NCBI GenBank assembly: GCA_026786275.1
Contig: JAJAYJ010000072.1
Coordinates: forward strand, 1 to 37,420
Origin: Nocardioides sp.
GTDB taxonomy: Bacteria > Actinomycetota > Actinomycetes > Propionibacteriales > Nocardioidaceae
Direction: 5' to 3'
DNA: 37,420 nt
The position numbers were made by a program, and so were the translations under genes. The stretch's first letter is position 1. Each line of letters begins with the position of its first letter. The notes beneath the pieces were generated by a model that had not been told where the DNA came from, did no database searches, and saw only the letters and a list, made by a program, of their open reading frames with translations. This document shows positions 1-7,311 of this stretch, one piece after another.

Positions 1-258
1 CTGGTGGCGCGCGGACCCGGCGCACGACCCGGACGGCGTGACGATCGCGTCGTAGCCCGCGAAGGCGTCGACGAAGGTCCGCACCACCGGGACCGCCTCG
101 TCGAGGTAGCCGGTGTTCACCATGGGCTGAGCGCAGCACGTCTGGGCGGCGGGTAACTCCACGTCCACCCCCAGCCTGCGGAGCAGGGTGACCACGGCCT
201 TGCCGGTCTCGGGAAACATGGCGTCGTTGACGCAGGTGACCATCAGGGCGACTCTCAC
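1..258 (-). CDS. lutA: LutA-like (Fe-S)-binding protein, N-terminal part
   Basis: Only the first 86 residues are inside the window; the gene runs off the left edge. The GTG start at 258 follows an AGGGGAG ribosome site. The visible protein begins VRVALMVTCVNDAMFPETGK and contains a CCAQP motif (usually CCGQP) and PSGSCAG, the cysteine-rich CCG-domain pattern of LutA/YkgE/GlpC proteins. In the family LutA works with LutB and LutC to oxidise L-lactate through iron-sulfur centres, so lutB and lutC would be expected just outside the window. The Ala in CCAQP is a mild departure from the usual Gly. Function is inferred from the N-terminus only. Confidence 0.82.
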   Translation of the reverse strand, partial: MRVALMVTCVNDAMFPETGKAVVTLLRRLGVDVELPAAQTCCAQPMVNTGYLDEAVPVVRTFVDAFAGYDAIVTPSGSCAGSARHQ

Positions 259-404
259 CCGACCAGTCTCCCCTGTTCCGACCTGTTCTGGGCGATTCTG
301 CGGGGCGATTGTGCTGGGCGATGTCACACCGCGGGCAGGTCGGTACGTCGACTCCGAGCGCCCGGGCTGCGGGCGTGGTCCCAGCGGACGTCGGGGCGGG
401 TGCC

Positions 405-1883
405 TCAGCGGGGCGTGGCGTCGACCGCGGCGCCGTCGTCGCGGCGTACCTCCGCATCCGCCTCGGCCTCGGCCTGCGGTCCGCGCACCACGTGCGTGTG
501 GGCCTTGAGGACCGGCACGAACACCGCGACCAGGGCCGCCAGGCCCGAGGTCACGACGAGGACGGTGAAACCGTTGGTGTAGCCGGACTCCAGGGGCAGT
601 CCGTCAGGTCGGGCGTCGGCGGTGACCACGCTGGCCAGGACCGCGCTGCCGAGGGCCCCGCCGACGGTGCGGATGTTGGCGTTCATCCCGCTGGCCACCC
701 CGGTCTGCGACTGCGGCACGGCGTCCACGATCAGGTTGGACAGGGCCGCGAAGGCCAGACCGAAGGCCAGGCCCAGCACCGTGGTCTCAACCAGCACCAT
801 CCACACCTCGTCGTGGAAGAGCACCAGGGCGAGGGTGCCGAGCGACGTCAGGGCGGCGCCGACGACGAGCACCGCCTTGGAGCCGTGGCGGGCGGCGAGC
901 CGGCCCGAGTACAGGCCGGCCAGGAAGGTGGCGGCGGTCTGCGGCAGCAGCATCAGGCCGGACTGGGTGACCGAGGCCCCGAACCCGTAGCCCGTCACGT
1001 CGTTCGGGGTCTGCAGGAACTGCGGCAGGAACGCGAACATCGAGTACATCCCCATGCCGAACAGCAGCGCGACCAGGTTGACGGTCCACACGGTGGGGAT
1101 GCGCATCATCCGCATGTCGATCAGCGGGCTGTCGCTGCGGGCCTCGGCCCGCACCCAGACCGGCAGCACGACGACCGTGGCCACGAAGAGGCCGATCGTG
1201 GCGGGCGAACCCCAGCCCCAGCTGGCACCCTGGCTGACGGCCAGGAGCAGCGTGACCAGCCACGTCGACATCAGCAGCGCGCTGGAGACATTGATCCGCC
1301 CGGGCGTGCGCTCCGGCGACTCCGGCACGAAGACGTGGGCCGCGGCGGCCGCCATTAGGGTCATGATCATCGGCAACCAGAACAGCCAGTGGTAGCTGAG
1401 CGCTGCCACGATCGGGCCGGCCAGCACCAGACCGACGCCACCCCCGACGGCGAGCAGCGCGGCCGACGTACCGACGGCACCGGCGACCTTGTCACGCGGG
1501 AACTCGTCGCGGATGATGCCGAAGGTGAGCGGGAGCACGCCGCCGCCGATGCCCTGCACCACGCGCGCGGCGATCAGCACGCCGATGGTGGGGGCGATGG
1601 CGGCGAGCAGCGAGCCGACCGCGAGCGCACCCAGGGCGACGACCAGCATCCGCTCCTTGCCGACCTTGTCCCCGATCCGGCCGATGATCGGGGTGAAGAC
1701 CGAGGCCGACAACAGGTACGCGGTGAGCACCCAGGTCACCGTCGCCTGGTCGGTGTCGAGGGCGGCCTCGATGGTCGAGAGCACCGGGTTCACCATCGAC
1801 TGGAGCAGCGAGAACGACGAGACTCCGGCGCAGAGCACCACGAAGGTTACCCGGTAGTCGGTGCGCTGGTCGGTGCCTGCCAT
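405..1883 (-). CDS. MFS transporter, DHA2 (EmrB/QacA-like) drug exporter
   Basis: This 492-residue inner-membrane protein has the length and about 14 hydrophobic segments expected of the DHA2 drug:H+ antiporter family. Residues 68-79 (GRIGDKVGKERM) are motif A between TM2 and TM3, and residues 147-157 (GGGVGLVLAGP) are an antiporter motif C. The ATG start has GAGGA upstream. It probably exports toxic organic compounds using the proton gradient; the substrate cannot be read from sequence. The gene for an OhrR-like MarR sensor lies upstream on the same strand, 212 nt away, so control by that regulator is likely. A perfect 12-bp palindrome CTCGTCGACGAG sits at 1935-1946 in that gap. Confidence 0.9.
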   Translation of the reverse strand: MAGTDQRTDYRVTFVVLCAGVSSFSLLQSMVNPVLSTIEAALDTDQATVTWVLTAYLLSASVFTPIIGRIGDKVGKERMLVVALGALAVGSLLAAIAPTIGVLIAARVVQGIGGGVLPLTFGIIRDEFPRDKVAGAVGTSAALLAVGGGVGLVLAGPIVAALSYHWLFWLPMIMTLMAAAAAHVFVPESPERTPGRINVSSALLMSTWLVTLLLAVSQGASWGWGSPATIGLFVATVVVLPVWVRAEARSDSPLIDMRMMRIPTVWTVNLVALLFGMGMYSMFAFLPQFLQTPNDVTGYGFGASVTQSGLMLLPQTAATFLAGLYSGRLAARHGSKAVLVVGAALTSLGTLALVLFHDEVWMVLVETTVLGLAFGLAFAALSNLIVDAVPQSQTGVASGMNANIRTVGGALGSAVLASVVTADARPDGLPLESGYTNGFTVLVVTSGLAALVAVFVPVLKAHTHVVRGPQAEAEADAEVRRDDGAAVDATPR

Positions 1884-2095
1884 GCGGGTCCTCGTCGGGT
1901 CGGGTCGTGCATGTCACGCGGGCGCGGGCAGATCCTCGTCGACGAGCCCGGCCCCAGGTCCAGCAGCGGACGGGCTCGGAGCATTCCCACGCGGGCGGGC
2001 CCGTCCCGGTCCTTCGGCGGACGACCCCGGATCGGCGCCAGGCGGGCGCACCCGTCGGCCGCGACCCGCGAGCAGCCGGCAGGCGACCCTCACGG

Positions 2096-2530
2096 CTACG
2101 GGGTGACGGCCGCCGTCACCGCTCGCAGGGTCTCCTGCAGGTAGGAGAACTGGGCGGGGTCGAGACCGAGGGCCTTGGTCATGTCGCAGTGGATCCGGCT
2201 CGCGTGAGCGCGCAGGGCGTCACCCCTCTCGGTCAGGGCGATCTCGACGAACCGCTCGTCGATGCTGGCGCGGCGACGGGTGATCACGCCGTTGGCCTGC
2301 ATCCGGCGCAGCAGGGGAGTCAGGGTGCCGTGGTCCAGGTGCAGGGCGTCGGCCAGGTCTCGGACCGTGCTCGTGCCCTCGTCCCAGAGCACGATCAGGA
2401 CCAGGTACTGCGGGTAGGTCAACCCGAGCTCGTGCAGGACTGGGCGGTAGGCGTTGGTGACCGCTCGCGACGTCGCGTACAGGTCGAAGCACAGCTGGTC
2501 GGTGAGCGGGGGTGTCTGCGTGTCGGCCAT
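2096..2530 (-). CDS. OhrR-type MarR family peroxide-sensing regulator
   Basis: A 144-residue winged-helix MarR regulator. The N-terminal stretch LTDQLCFDLYATSRA and the following LGLTYPQYLVLIVLW are hallmarks of OhrR, the organic-hydroperoxide sensor. Cys14 sits at the position of the reactive OhrR cysteine, and a second cysteine, Cys115, could form a disulfide as in two-cysteine OhrR proteins. I chose the ATG at 2530 because it has GGGG just upstream and places the cysteine as in known OhrR; a GTG at 2548 would add six residues with no ribosome site. No ohr peroxidase gene is nearby. Downstream on the same strand is a DHA2 exporter, a plausible target. Divergent from sigK. Confidence 0.85.
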   Translation of the reverse strand: MADTQTPPLTDQLCFDLYATSRAVTNAYRPVLHELGLTYPQYLVLIVLWDEGTSTVRDLADALHLDHGTLTPLLRRMQANGVITRRRASIDERFVEIALTERGDALRAHASRIHCDMTKALGLDPAQFSYLQETLRAVTAAVTP

Positions 2531-2575
2531 AACGCCCCATGGTGCCACGAGGGTGCGTTACCTTGGCCAAAAGTT

Positions 2576-2589
2576 TCTTGTGTGCAAGA
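2576..2589. promoter_or_regulatory. Inverted repeat, candidate OhrR/MarR operator
   Basis: TCTTG-TGTG-CAAGA is a 5-bp-arm inverted repeat in the divergent gap between the OhrR-like gene (minus) and sigK (plus). Size, AT content relative to the surroundings and position suit a MarR/OhrR operator. A second small palindrome, TTGGCCAA, lies about 10 bp to the left. Binding is inferred. Confidence 0.45.
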
Positions 2590-2637
2590 TGCCGCGATCA
2601 GGCCAGGTCTGACGCTTCCTCTCCCTGAAGGACGCCC

Positions 2638-3228
2638 ATGCCCCCTCGCAGCCCTCGCACCCTCGCCGACCCCGATCCTCTGCAGGCCCGGCTGATGGCC
2701 TCCGGTCGGGGTGACGTGCAGGCCTTCGCCGAGCTGTACGACCGGGTGACGCCGCGGGTCCACGGCCTGGCGGTGCGCATCCTGCGGGACGCCCACCAGT
2801 CCGAGGAGGTCACCCAGGAGGTGCTGCTCCAGGTGTGGCAGACCGCCGCGCACTTCGATCCCAGCCGCGGGTCGGCCCTCGCGTGGATCATGACCCTGGC
2901 CCACCGCCGGGCGGTCGACCGGGTCCGCTCCAGCGAGGCCGCGCGTCGTCGGGACGCGGCCCACGTCGGGCTCACCCACGCAGCCCCGTTCGACGAGACC
3001 GCCGAGTCCGCGCACGCGTCCCTGGAGGCCCAGGAGGTCCGGGCCGCCCTGGCCGCCCTCTCGCCCCCGCAGCGCGAGGCCATCGAGCTCGCCTACTTCG
3101 GCGGGTATACCTACGGCGAGGTGTCACGCCTGATGCAGATCCCCCTGGGCACGGCGAAGAGCCGGATCCGCGACGGCCTCATCCGGCTCGCGGGGCTGCT
3201 CTCGCCCGTGGTCGTCGAACCGGCGTAG
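2638..3228 (+). CDS. sigK: ECF RNA polymerase sigma factor SigK-like
   Basis: A 196-residue ECF sigma factor. Residues about 28-95 form region 2, with FAELYDRVTPRVHGL, the SEEVTQEVLLQVW core-binding helix, and the GSALAWIMTLAHRRAVDRVR stretch that is nearly identical in style to mycobacterial SigK. Residues about 130-185 are region 4 (PPQREAIELAYFGGYTYGEV). The ATG at 2638 has GAAGGA seven bases upstream. In mycobacteria sigK is followed by rskA, a membrane anti-sigma factor; here no anti-sigma gene follows, so control must differ or the partner lies elsewhere. The divergent OhrR-like gene hints at a redox context. Confidence 0.88.
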   Translation: MPPRSPRTLADPDPLQARLMASGRGDVQAFAELYDRVTPRVHGLAVRILRDAHQSEEVTQEVLLQVWQTAAHFDPSRGSALAWIMTLAHRRAVDRVRSSEAARRRDAAHVGLTHAAPFDETAESAHASLEAQEVRAALAALSPPQREAIELAYFGGYTYGEVSRLMQIPLGTAKSRIRDGLIRLAGLLSPVVVEPA

Positions 3229-3298
3229 GAACGCCGGGCACTCGGGGGCACTCGGGGGCGATCGGGGGAGGGCGCTCCGGGGGGCGCGTGGCCGGGCT

Positions 3299-3362
3299 CA
3301 CCTGATGACGACGGCCCCGCCCTCACGAGGAGGACGGAGCCGGCGGTTTCCTGCGTCAGGTG
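3299..3362. terminator. Nested inverted repeats, possible bidirectional terminator
   Basis: CACCTGA (3299-3305) pairs with TCAGGTG (3356-3362). Between them CCGCCCTC and GAGGACGG can pair with one mismatch around an ACGAG loop. The structure lies between the 3' ends of sigK (plus) and the small minus-strand peptide gene. There is no clear T-tract, so termination is a guess from position. Confidence 0.35.
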
Positions 3363-3404
3363 TGCAGGTCGGCGCACCGCGCCGGCATGCTCACCCACCC
3401 GTGC

Positions 3405-3539
3405 TCAGAGCAGGAGGAACGCGAGGACGATCACGACGAGGATGAGGGCGGCGACGGCGATGGTACGGGTGTTCATGGGGGCTCCTGTGGTGACGCCGGC
3501 CGGGTCGCGGTGGCGCCCGAGGAACGTCGTGTCTCGCAT
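3405..3539 (-). CDS. Small single-TM membrane peptide with two in-frame starts
   Basis: This frame encodes 44 residues from the ATG at 3539, which has a perfect AGGAGGTG ribosome site five bases upstream. A second in-frame ATG at 3476 also has a strong AGGAG site and would give a 23-residue form, MNTRTIAVAALILVVIVLAF followed by LLL. The C-terminal 20 residues are one uninterrupted hydrophobic helix, so either form should insert in the membrane. The longer form adds a basic, soluble N-terminus (MRDTTFLGRHRDPAGVTTGA). I do not recognise a family. The gene is convergent with sigK and divergent from the mhqO-like gene. Confidence 0.6.
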   Translation of the reverse strand: MRDTTFLGRHRDPAGVTTGAPMNTRTIAVAALILVVIVLAFLLL

Positions 3540-3603
3540 CGGGGCACCTCCTGACCAGGATCGACGTCGTGGATAGTGACGGCCGCCGGTCGACGGTCGT
3601 TCA

Positions 3604-3623
3604 TCTCGGACATGTCACCGAGA
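3604..3623. promoter_or_regulatory. Inverted repeat TCTCGG-N8-CCGAGA
   Basis: Six-base arms flank an eight-base centre, itself carrying the palindrome GACATGTC at 3609-3616. It lies in the divergent gap between the small peptide gene and the mhqO-like gene. A regulator site is possible; none is identified. Confidence 0.3.
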
Positions 3624-3660
3624 AACGACAGCGTTACACACCGGCCTCACGGCTCGTCGG

Positions 3661-3705
3661 CGACGGGCGGCGACGGACGGTGACGGGCGGTGACGGGCGG
3701 CGACG
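3661..3705 (+). repeat. 10-bp tandem repeat, about 4.5 copies
   Basis: Consecutive decamers read CGACGGGCGG, CGACGGACGG, TGACGGGCGG, TGACGGGCGG and a partial CGACG. The unit length matches one DNA helical turn, and the array ends about 30 bp upstream of the mhqO-like promoter. Confidence 0.7.
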
Positions 3706-3733
3706 TACGCGCAGGTGGAACCTCGGGCGATTG

Positions 3734-3764
3734 TTGTTGACGTGTCAACTATTCCGCCTAGGAT
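3734..3764 (+). promoter_or_regulatory. Promoter with overlapping RosR/MarR-type palindromic operator
   Basis: TTGACG (3737-3742) and TAGGAT (3759-3764), 16 bp apart, form a good sigma-A-type promoter for the mhqO-like gene. The 18-mer TTGTTGACGTGTCAACTA at 3734-3751 covers the -35 box and has a perfect GTTGAC-GT-GTCAAC core. It fits the operator consensus TTGTTGAYRYRTCAACWA that I recall for RosR, the peroxide-sensitive MarR repressor of Corynebacterium glutamicum. Repression relieved by oxidants or quinones is the natural inference. Confidence 0.65.
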
Positions 3765-3817
3765 GGGGTGGCCCGTCATCTAGATCCGACCACTGTGGCT
3801 CGAGGAGCAATGCACCG

Positions 3818-4783
3818 ATGAACGACATCAAGCCCGCAGGCCTGCACCACGTCACCGCCATCGCGGCCGACCCGCAGCAGAACGTCGACTTCTACACCCG
3901 GGTGCTCGGTCTGCGCCTGATCAAGCAGACGGTCAACTTCGACGCCCCGGACACCTACCACCTCTACTACGGCGACACCACCGGGTCGCCGTCCACGATC
4001 CTCACGTTCTTCCCCTGGAAGGGCGTGCCTCGCGGACGCAACGGCGCGGGCCTGACCACCGCGACGGCGTTCAGCGTGCCCCCGGCGTCGATCGGGTGGT
4101 GGCAGAAGCGGCTCGCGAGCCTGCCCGTCGACGCCGACGCACCGGTCGACCGTGACGGCACCGAGGTGCTGACGCTGCGCGACCCGCACGGCCTCGTCAT
4201 CGACCTGGTCGCCTCCCCCGGTGACACCCGCTCCGGCTGGGACGGCGCTGCCGGGGTGCCCGACGAGCACGCCGTGCGCGGTCTGCACTCCGTGACCCTG
4301 TCCGAGACGCAGCTCGAGCCGACGCAGCGGGTGCTCTCCGAGCTGCTCGGCATGTCCATGACCGACGAGGGCGGCGACCGGGCCCGCTTCGCGATGCAGG
4401 ACGGCGGCGCGGGCGCGCTGGTCGACGTCGCCGCCGAGACCGGCGGCCCGGGCCGGCAGGCCGGTGGCACGGTGCACCACGTCGCGTTCCGGGCACCCGA
4501 CACCCAGACCCAGCTGCAGTGGCGCCAGCAGCTGCTCGCGGCGGGCGTGCGGGTCACCGAGGTGATCGACCGGCAGTACTTCACCGCCATCTACTTCCGC
4601 GAGCCCGGCGGGGTGCTGTTCGAGATCGCGACGGACCAGCCCGGGTTCGCCATCGACGAGCCGCTGCTGGCGCTGGGCCGCGAGCTCAAGCTGCCGCCGT
4701 GGCTGGAGCCCGACCGTGAGCAGATCGCGCGGGCCCTGCCCACCCTGCAGGTGCCGGCCGACGACCGGGGGGCCGGGGCGTGA
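3818..4783 (+). CDS. Ring-cleaving dioxygenase, VOC/glyoxalase family (MhqO-like)
   Basis: A 321-residue two-domain vicinal-oxygen-chelate protein. The N-terminal module starts GLHHVTAIAADPQQNVDFYT and the second at about residue 150 (RGLHSVTLSE), with later GGTVHHVAFRAPD and YFREPGGVLFEIATD motifs holding the metal-binding His and Glu. This is the MhqO/YkcA pattern of Fe(II)-dependent extradiol dioxygenases that open hydroquinone or catechol adducts. The ATG at 3818 follows CGAGGAG; a longer frame extends upstream without coding character. The next gene, an MhqD-like hydrolase, starts inside its stop codon. The promoter carries a RosR-like operator, so induction by quinones or peroxides is expected. 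Confidence 0.88.
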   Translation: MNDIKPAGLHHVTAIAADPQQNVDFYTRVLGLRLIKQTVNFDAPDTYHLYYGDTTGSPSTILTFFPWKGVPRGRNGAGLTTATAFSVPPASIGWWQKRLASLPVDADAPVDRDGTEVLTLRDPHGLVIDLVASPGDTRSGWDGAAGVPDEHAVRGLHSVTLSETQLEPTQRVLSELLGMSMTDEGGDRARFAMQDGGAGALVDVAAETGGPGRQAGGTVHHVAFRAPDTQTQLQWRQQLLAAGVRVTEVIDRQYFTAIYFREPGGVLFEIATDQPGFAIDEPLLALGRELKLPPWLEPDREQIARALPTLQVPADDRGAGA

Positions 4784-5409
4784 GTGCCGACCTGGACCGT
4801 CCGCACGTGTGGCTGCTCGGTGCCGGCAGCCCGCCGTTGCTGCTGTTGCACGGCACCGGGGGCGACGAGCACGACCTGCTGCCGCTGCGCGAGCACCTGG
4901 CGCCCGACGCACCCACGCTGTCGGTGCGGGGCTCGGTCCTGGAGAACGGCATGCCCCGCTTCTTCCGTCGGCTCAGCGAGGGCGTCTTCGACGAGGACGA
5001 CATGAACCGGCGGGCCGACGAGCTCGCCGACGTCCTCGGCGCGGCGGAGCGTGCCTACGACGTCGCGCCCGGCTCGTGGACCGCGGTCGGGTTCTCCAAC
5101 GGCGCCAACATCGCCTCGACGTTGCTGCTGCGACGACCCGCGGCCCTGGCCGGGGCCGTGCTGCTCGCGGCGATGGCGCCCTACCGGGACGGCCCGCCGG
5201 TGACGGACCTGAGCGGCAAGCGGGTCCTGCTGTCCAACGGCCTGCGGGACCCGATGGCCACGCCCGAGCACACCTCGAGGCTGACCCAGCAGCTCCGGGC
5301 CGCGGGCGCCGAGGTGAAGGCGCTCCCCCACTCCGGTGGACACAGCATCGATGCGCAGCAGCTGCCCGAGATCGCTCGCTGGCTCACCGGGGCCGGCACG
5401 GTCGGCTAG
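4780..5409 (+). CDS. Alpha/beta hydrolase, MhqD-like carboxylesterase
   Basis: A 209-residue alpha/beta hydrolase of the carboxylesterase/phospholipase family. HGTGGDE at 24-30 is the oxyanion loop, GFSNG at 104-108 is the nucleophile elbow with Ser106, Asp157 lies in GLRDPM and His188 in SGGHSID, giving a complete triad. In Bacillus subtilis the mhqO and mhqD genes act together against hydroquinones and electrophiles; the same pairing is seen here. The GTG start overlaps the dioxygenase stop by four bases (GTGA), so translation is coupled. Probably cytoplasmic. Confidence 0.88.
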   Translation: MSADLDRPHVWLLGAGSPPLLLLHGTGGDEHDLLPLREHLAPDAPTLSVRGSVLENGMPRFFRRLSEGVFDEDDMNRRADELADVLGAAERAYDVAPGSWTAVGFSNGANIASTLLLRRPAALAGAVLLAAMAPYRDGPPVTDLSGKRVLLSNGLRDPMATPEHTSRLTQQLRAAGAEVKALPHSGGHSIDAQQLPEIARWLTGAGTVG

Positions 5410-5525
5410 CGACCCGGCAGCGTGGGCGCGGCGTCGGTGATGGATCCGGTGTCGATGCCGTGCGGGTGGCCGTCGAGCACCCTGACCAGGGGCGTGCGTG
5501 GGCCGGTGCGCCGGTGCGCCAGGGG

Positions 5526-6812
5526 TCAGCCGACCTCGCCGGTGCCCCCGGCGGGCAGCGTCGGCACCTCCGCGGCAACCCGGTCGGCGAGCCAGGCCCG
5601 GACCTGGGCGTCGTCGGGGCTCAGGCCGTCGAAGATCGCGTGCGGCACGACGCGGCTGTAGAAGTCGGTGATCATGCCGTCAGACTCGCGCACCAGCATG
5701 CCCGCGGCCTGGCCGTCGATCACCCAGGAGCCGATCACCGTGTAGTTGCCGCCGTAGACCGGCAGCGGGGTGTAGGCCTGATAGACGTAGCCCTCGTCGC
5801 CGTACACGCCGGGCATCTCGGTCTCGGTGCCGTCGGCCAGGTGGATGCGCAGGTGGTCGCCCTCGCGGCCGTGCAGCGGCTTGGCCACCCACTCCTCGAG
5901 GTCGCCCGGGGAGTCGAAGTACGCCGGCAGCAGCAGGTGGTGGCCGGGGTTGCGCTCCCACAGCACCGGCAGGATCGCCTTGGTGCTCAGCAGCACCTTC
6001 CAGACCGGCTCGAACCAGCGCACGGGCCGGGCCTCGTCCCCGGCCAGGAGGTGACGGCCGAAGTCCTCGCCGAGCATGTCCTCCCACGGGTAGAGCTTGA
6101 AGGCGTTGCGGATCGGGTAGTCGTTGACGTCGCGGAACTCCCGCGAGTCGGGGTTCCACCCGACCTGCGCCATCGGCTGCGCGAAGGTCGCGAGCCCGGC
6201 CTGGACGGCGCAGTCCATCAGGTAGTGGACGGTCATCTCCATCTCACCGTTGTCGTAGCGCTCGCCCTCACCGAGGTCGTACAGGAAGTGCACCTCGTTG
6301 CCGTCGAGGGCCCCGGAGGTCCGCAGCGTCCGCCAGCGCTCGACCAGCCGGTCGTGCACGCTGTTCCACTGGTCGTTGTCGGACATCAGGTCCTCAATCC
6401 AGCGCCACTGCGCGACCCCGGTCTCGACCAGGCCGGTCGGGGTGTCGCCGTTGATCTCGAGCATCTTGACCGTCCCGTCGGCGCCGTAGACGAGGTCGAA
6501 CCGGGCGTAGACGCCCGGGTCGCCGCGCTCGATGGAGCGCCGCACCAGGGCCAGGGTGCCCGTGGGCAGGCCGAGCCGCTCGTCGGTCATCGTGGCCGCC
6601 ATGTGGCCTGCGGCGTCGACGCACATCGCCCACAGCTCCTCGGTGGCGGCCTCGAGGGTCTCGACCTCCTCGAGGGTCACCTCGTACCAGGCGGACTCGT
6701 TCCAGTACGGGACGGTGGTGCCGTCAGGCAGGCTCGTGGTGGGGAAGATCAGGCCCTGCTCGGTGACGATCCGCTCCCAGTCCGGGCGCGGGCGCAGCTG
6801 GTGGCGCCACAT
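5526..6812 (-). CDS. Glutathionylspermidine synthase-like ATP-grasp ligase (YgiC/YjfC family)
   Basis: A 428-residue protein matching the GSP_synth ATP-grasp family. Visible signatures are ARFD at 103-106, EINGDTPTGLVE at 119-130 and KPLHGREG at 311-318, the nucleotide-binding and metal-binding segments. It lacks the N-terminal amidase of E. coli Gss, as YgiC and YjfC do. The family forms amide bonds from a carboxylate, an amine and ATP. Actinobacteria generally lack glutathione, so the true substrate is unlikely to be glutathionylspermidine. It is the last gene of a three-gene operon after a lipoprotein and a DUF350 membrane protein, and its ATG overlaps the DUF350 stop. Confidence 0.88.
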   Translation of the reverse strand: MWRHQLRPRPDWERIVTEQGLIFPTTSLPDGTTVPYWNESAWYEVTLEEVETLEAATEELWAMCVDAAGHMAATMTDERLGLPTGTLALVRRSIERGDPGVYARFDLVYGADGTVKMLEINGDTPTGLVETGVAQWRWIEDLMSDNDQWNSVHDRLVERWRTLRTSGALDGNEVHFLYDLGEGERYDNGEMEMTVHYLMDCAVQAGLATFAQPMAQVGWNPDSREFRDVNDYPIRNAFKLYPWEDMLGEDFGRHLLAGDEARPVRWFEPVWKVLLSTKAILPVLWERNPGHHLLLPAYFDSPGDLEEWVAKPLHGREGDHLRIHLADGTETEMPGVYGDEGYVYQAYTPLPVYGGNYTVIGSWVIDGQAAGMLVRESDGMITDFYSRVVPHAIFDGLSPDDAQVRAWLADRVAAEVPTLPAGGTGEVG

Positions 6813-7273
6813 CAGGCGATGCTGGCGCAGACGATCGCGGCCACGCTCAGCGCGATCGCGGCGGCGACGTAGGCCAACGGCCGGGCGGGGCCGGCCTGGG
6901 TCACGATGGAGCGCAGGTCGCCGGGGGTGATCGCCTCGATCACGAAGAACATCACCGTGTTCAGTGCGATGCCGAGGGCCCCGAACGCCAGGGTGGCCGC
7001 CAGCGCCCAGCCCAGGCTGGTCTCGCCGTTGGTCCAGATGGCGGTGAAGAGCACCAAGGCGTTGGAGACCAGCCAGGCCGAGGTCACCACGCCGGCCGAG
7101 CGGGACGCCAGGTGCACCGACTCCTCGCCCTGGGCGTCGACGCCGCGCAGGTGGCTGCCCAGGTGGCCCGGGGTGACCAGGTCGAGCACGTAGTAGGACG
7201 CGACGAGCAGCGCACCGGCCAGCAGGGCGTAGACGACGGCGTGCCCGAGGGCATTGAGGAGGTCGAGGAACAT
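6812..7273 (-). CDS. DUF350 family membrane protein (YjfL-like)
   Basis: A 153-residue integral membrane protein with two tandem halves, each containing paired hydrophobic helices: about 10-30 and 62-80 with a TPGHLGSHLRG linker, then about 88-115 and 132-152 with a similar EAITPGDLRS. This internal duplication is typical of DUF350. The ATG at 7273 has a proper hydrophobic N-terminus; upstream sequence is not coding. It overlaps the downstream ATP-grasp ligase gene by one base. In enterobacteria DUF350 proteins (YjfL) sit with YjfM lipoproteins and YjfC ligases, the same set as here, which suggests an envelope role. Biochemical function is unknown. Confidence 0.82.
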   Translation of the reverse strand: MFLDLLNALGHAVVYALLAGALLVASYYVLDLVTPGHLGSHLRGVDAQGEESVHLASRSAGVVTSAWLVSNALVLFTAIWTNGETSLGWALAATLAFGALGIALNTVMFFVIEAITPGDLRSIVTQAGPARPLAYVAAAIALSVAAIVCASIA

Positions 7274-7311
7274 GGGTGGGGTCCTTGGGGAGTCGGGAGA
7301 GGAGATCGGGG

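Noticed and set aside
3661-3705. CRISPR array
   Set aside because: The repeats are 10 bp, directly adjacent and without spacers; no cas gene is in the window.
4716-6872. Plus-strand open frame of 718 codons
   Set aside because: Overlaps mhqD in another frame and is antisense to the ATP-grasp ligase, both of which carry clear catalytic motifs.
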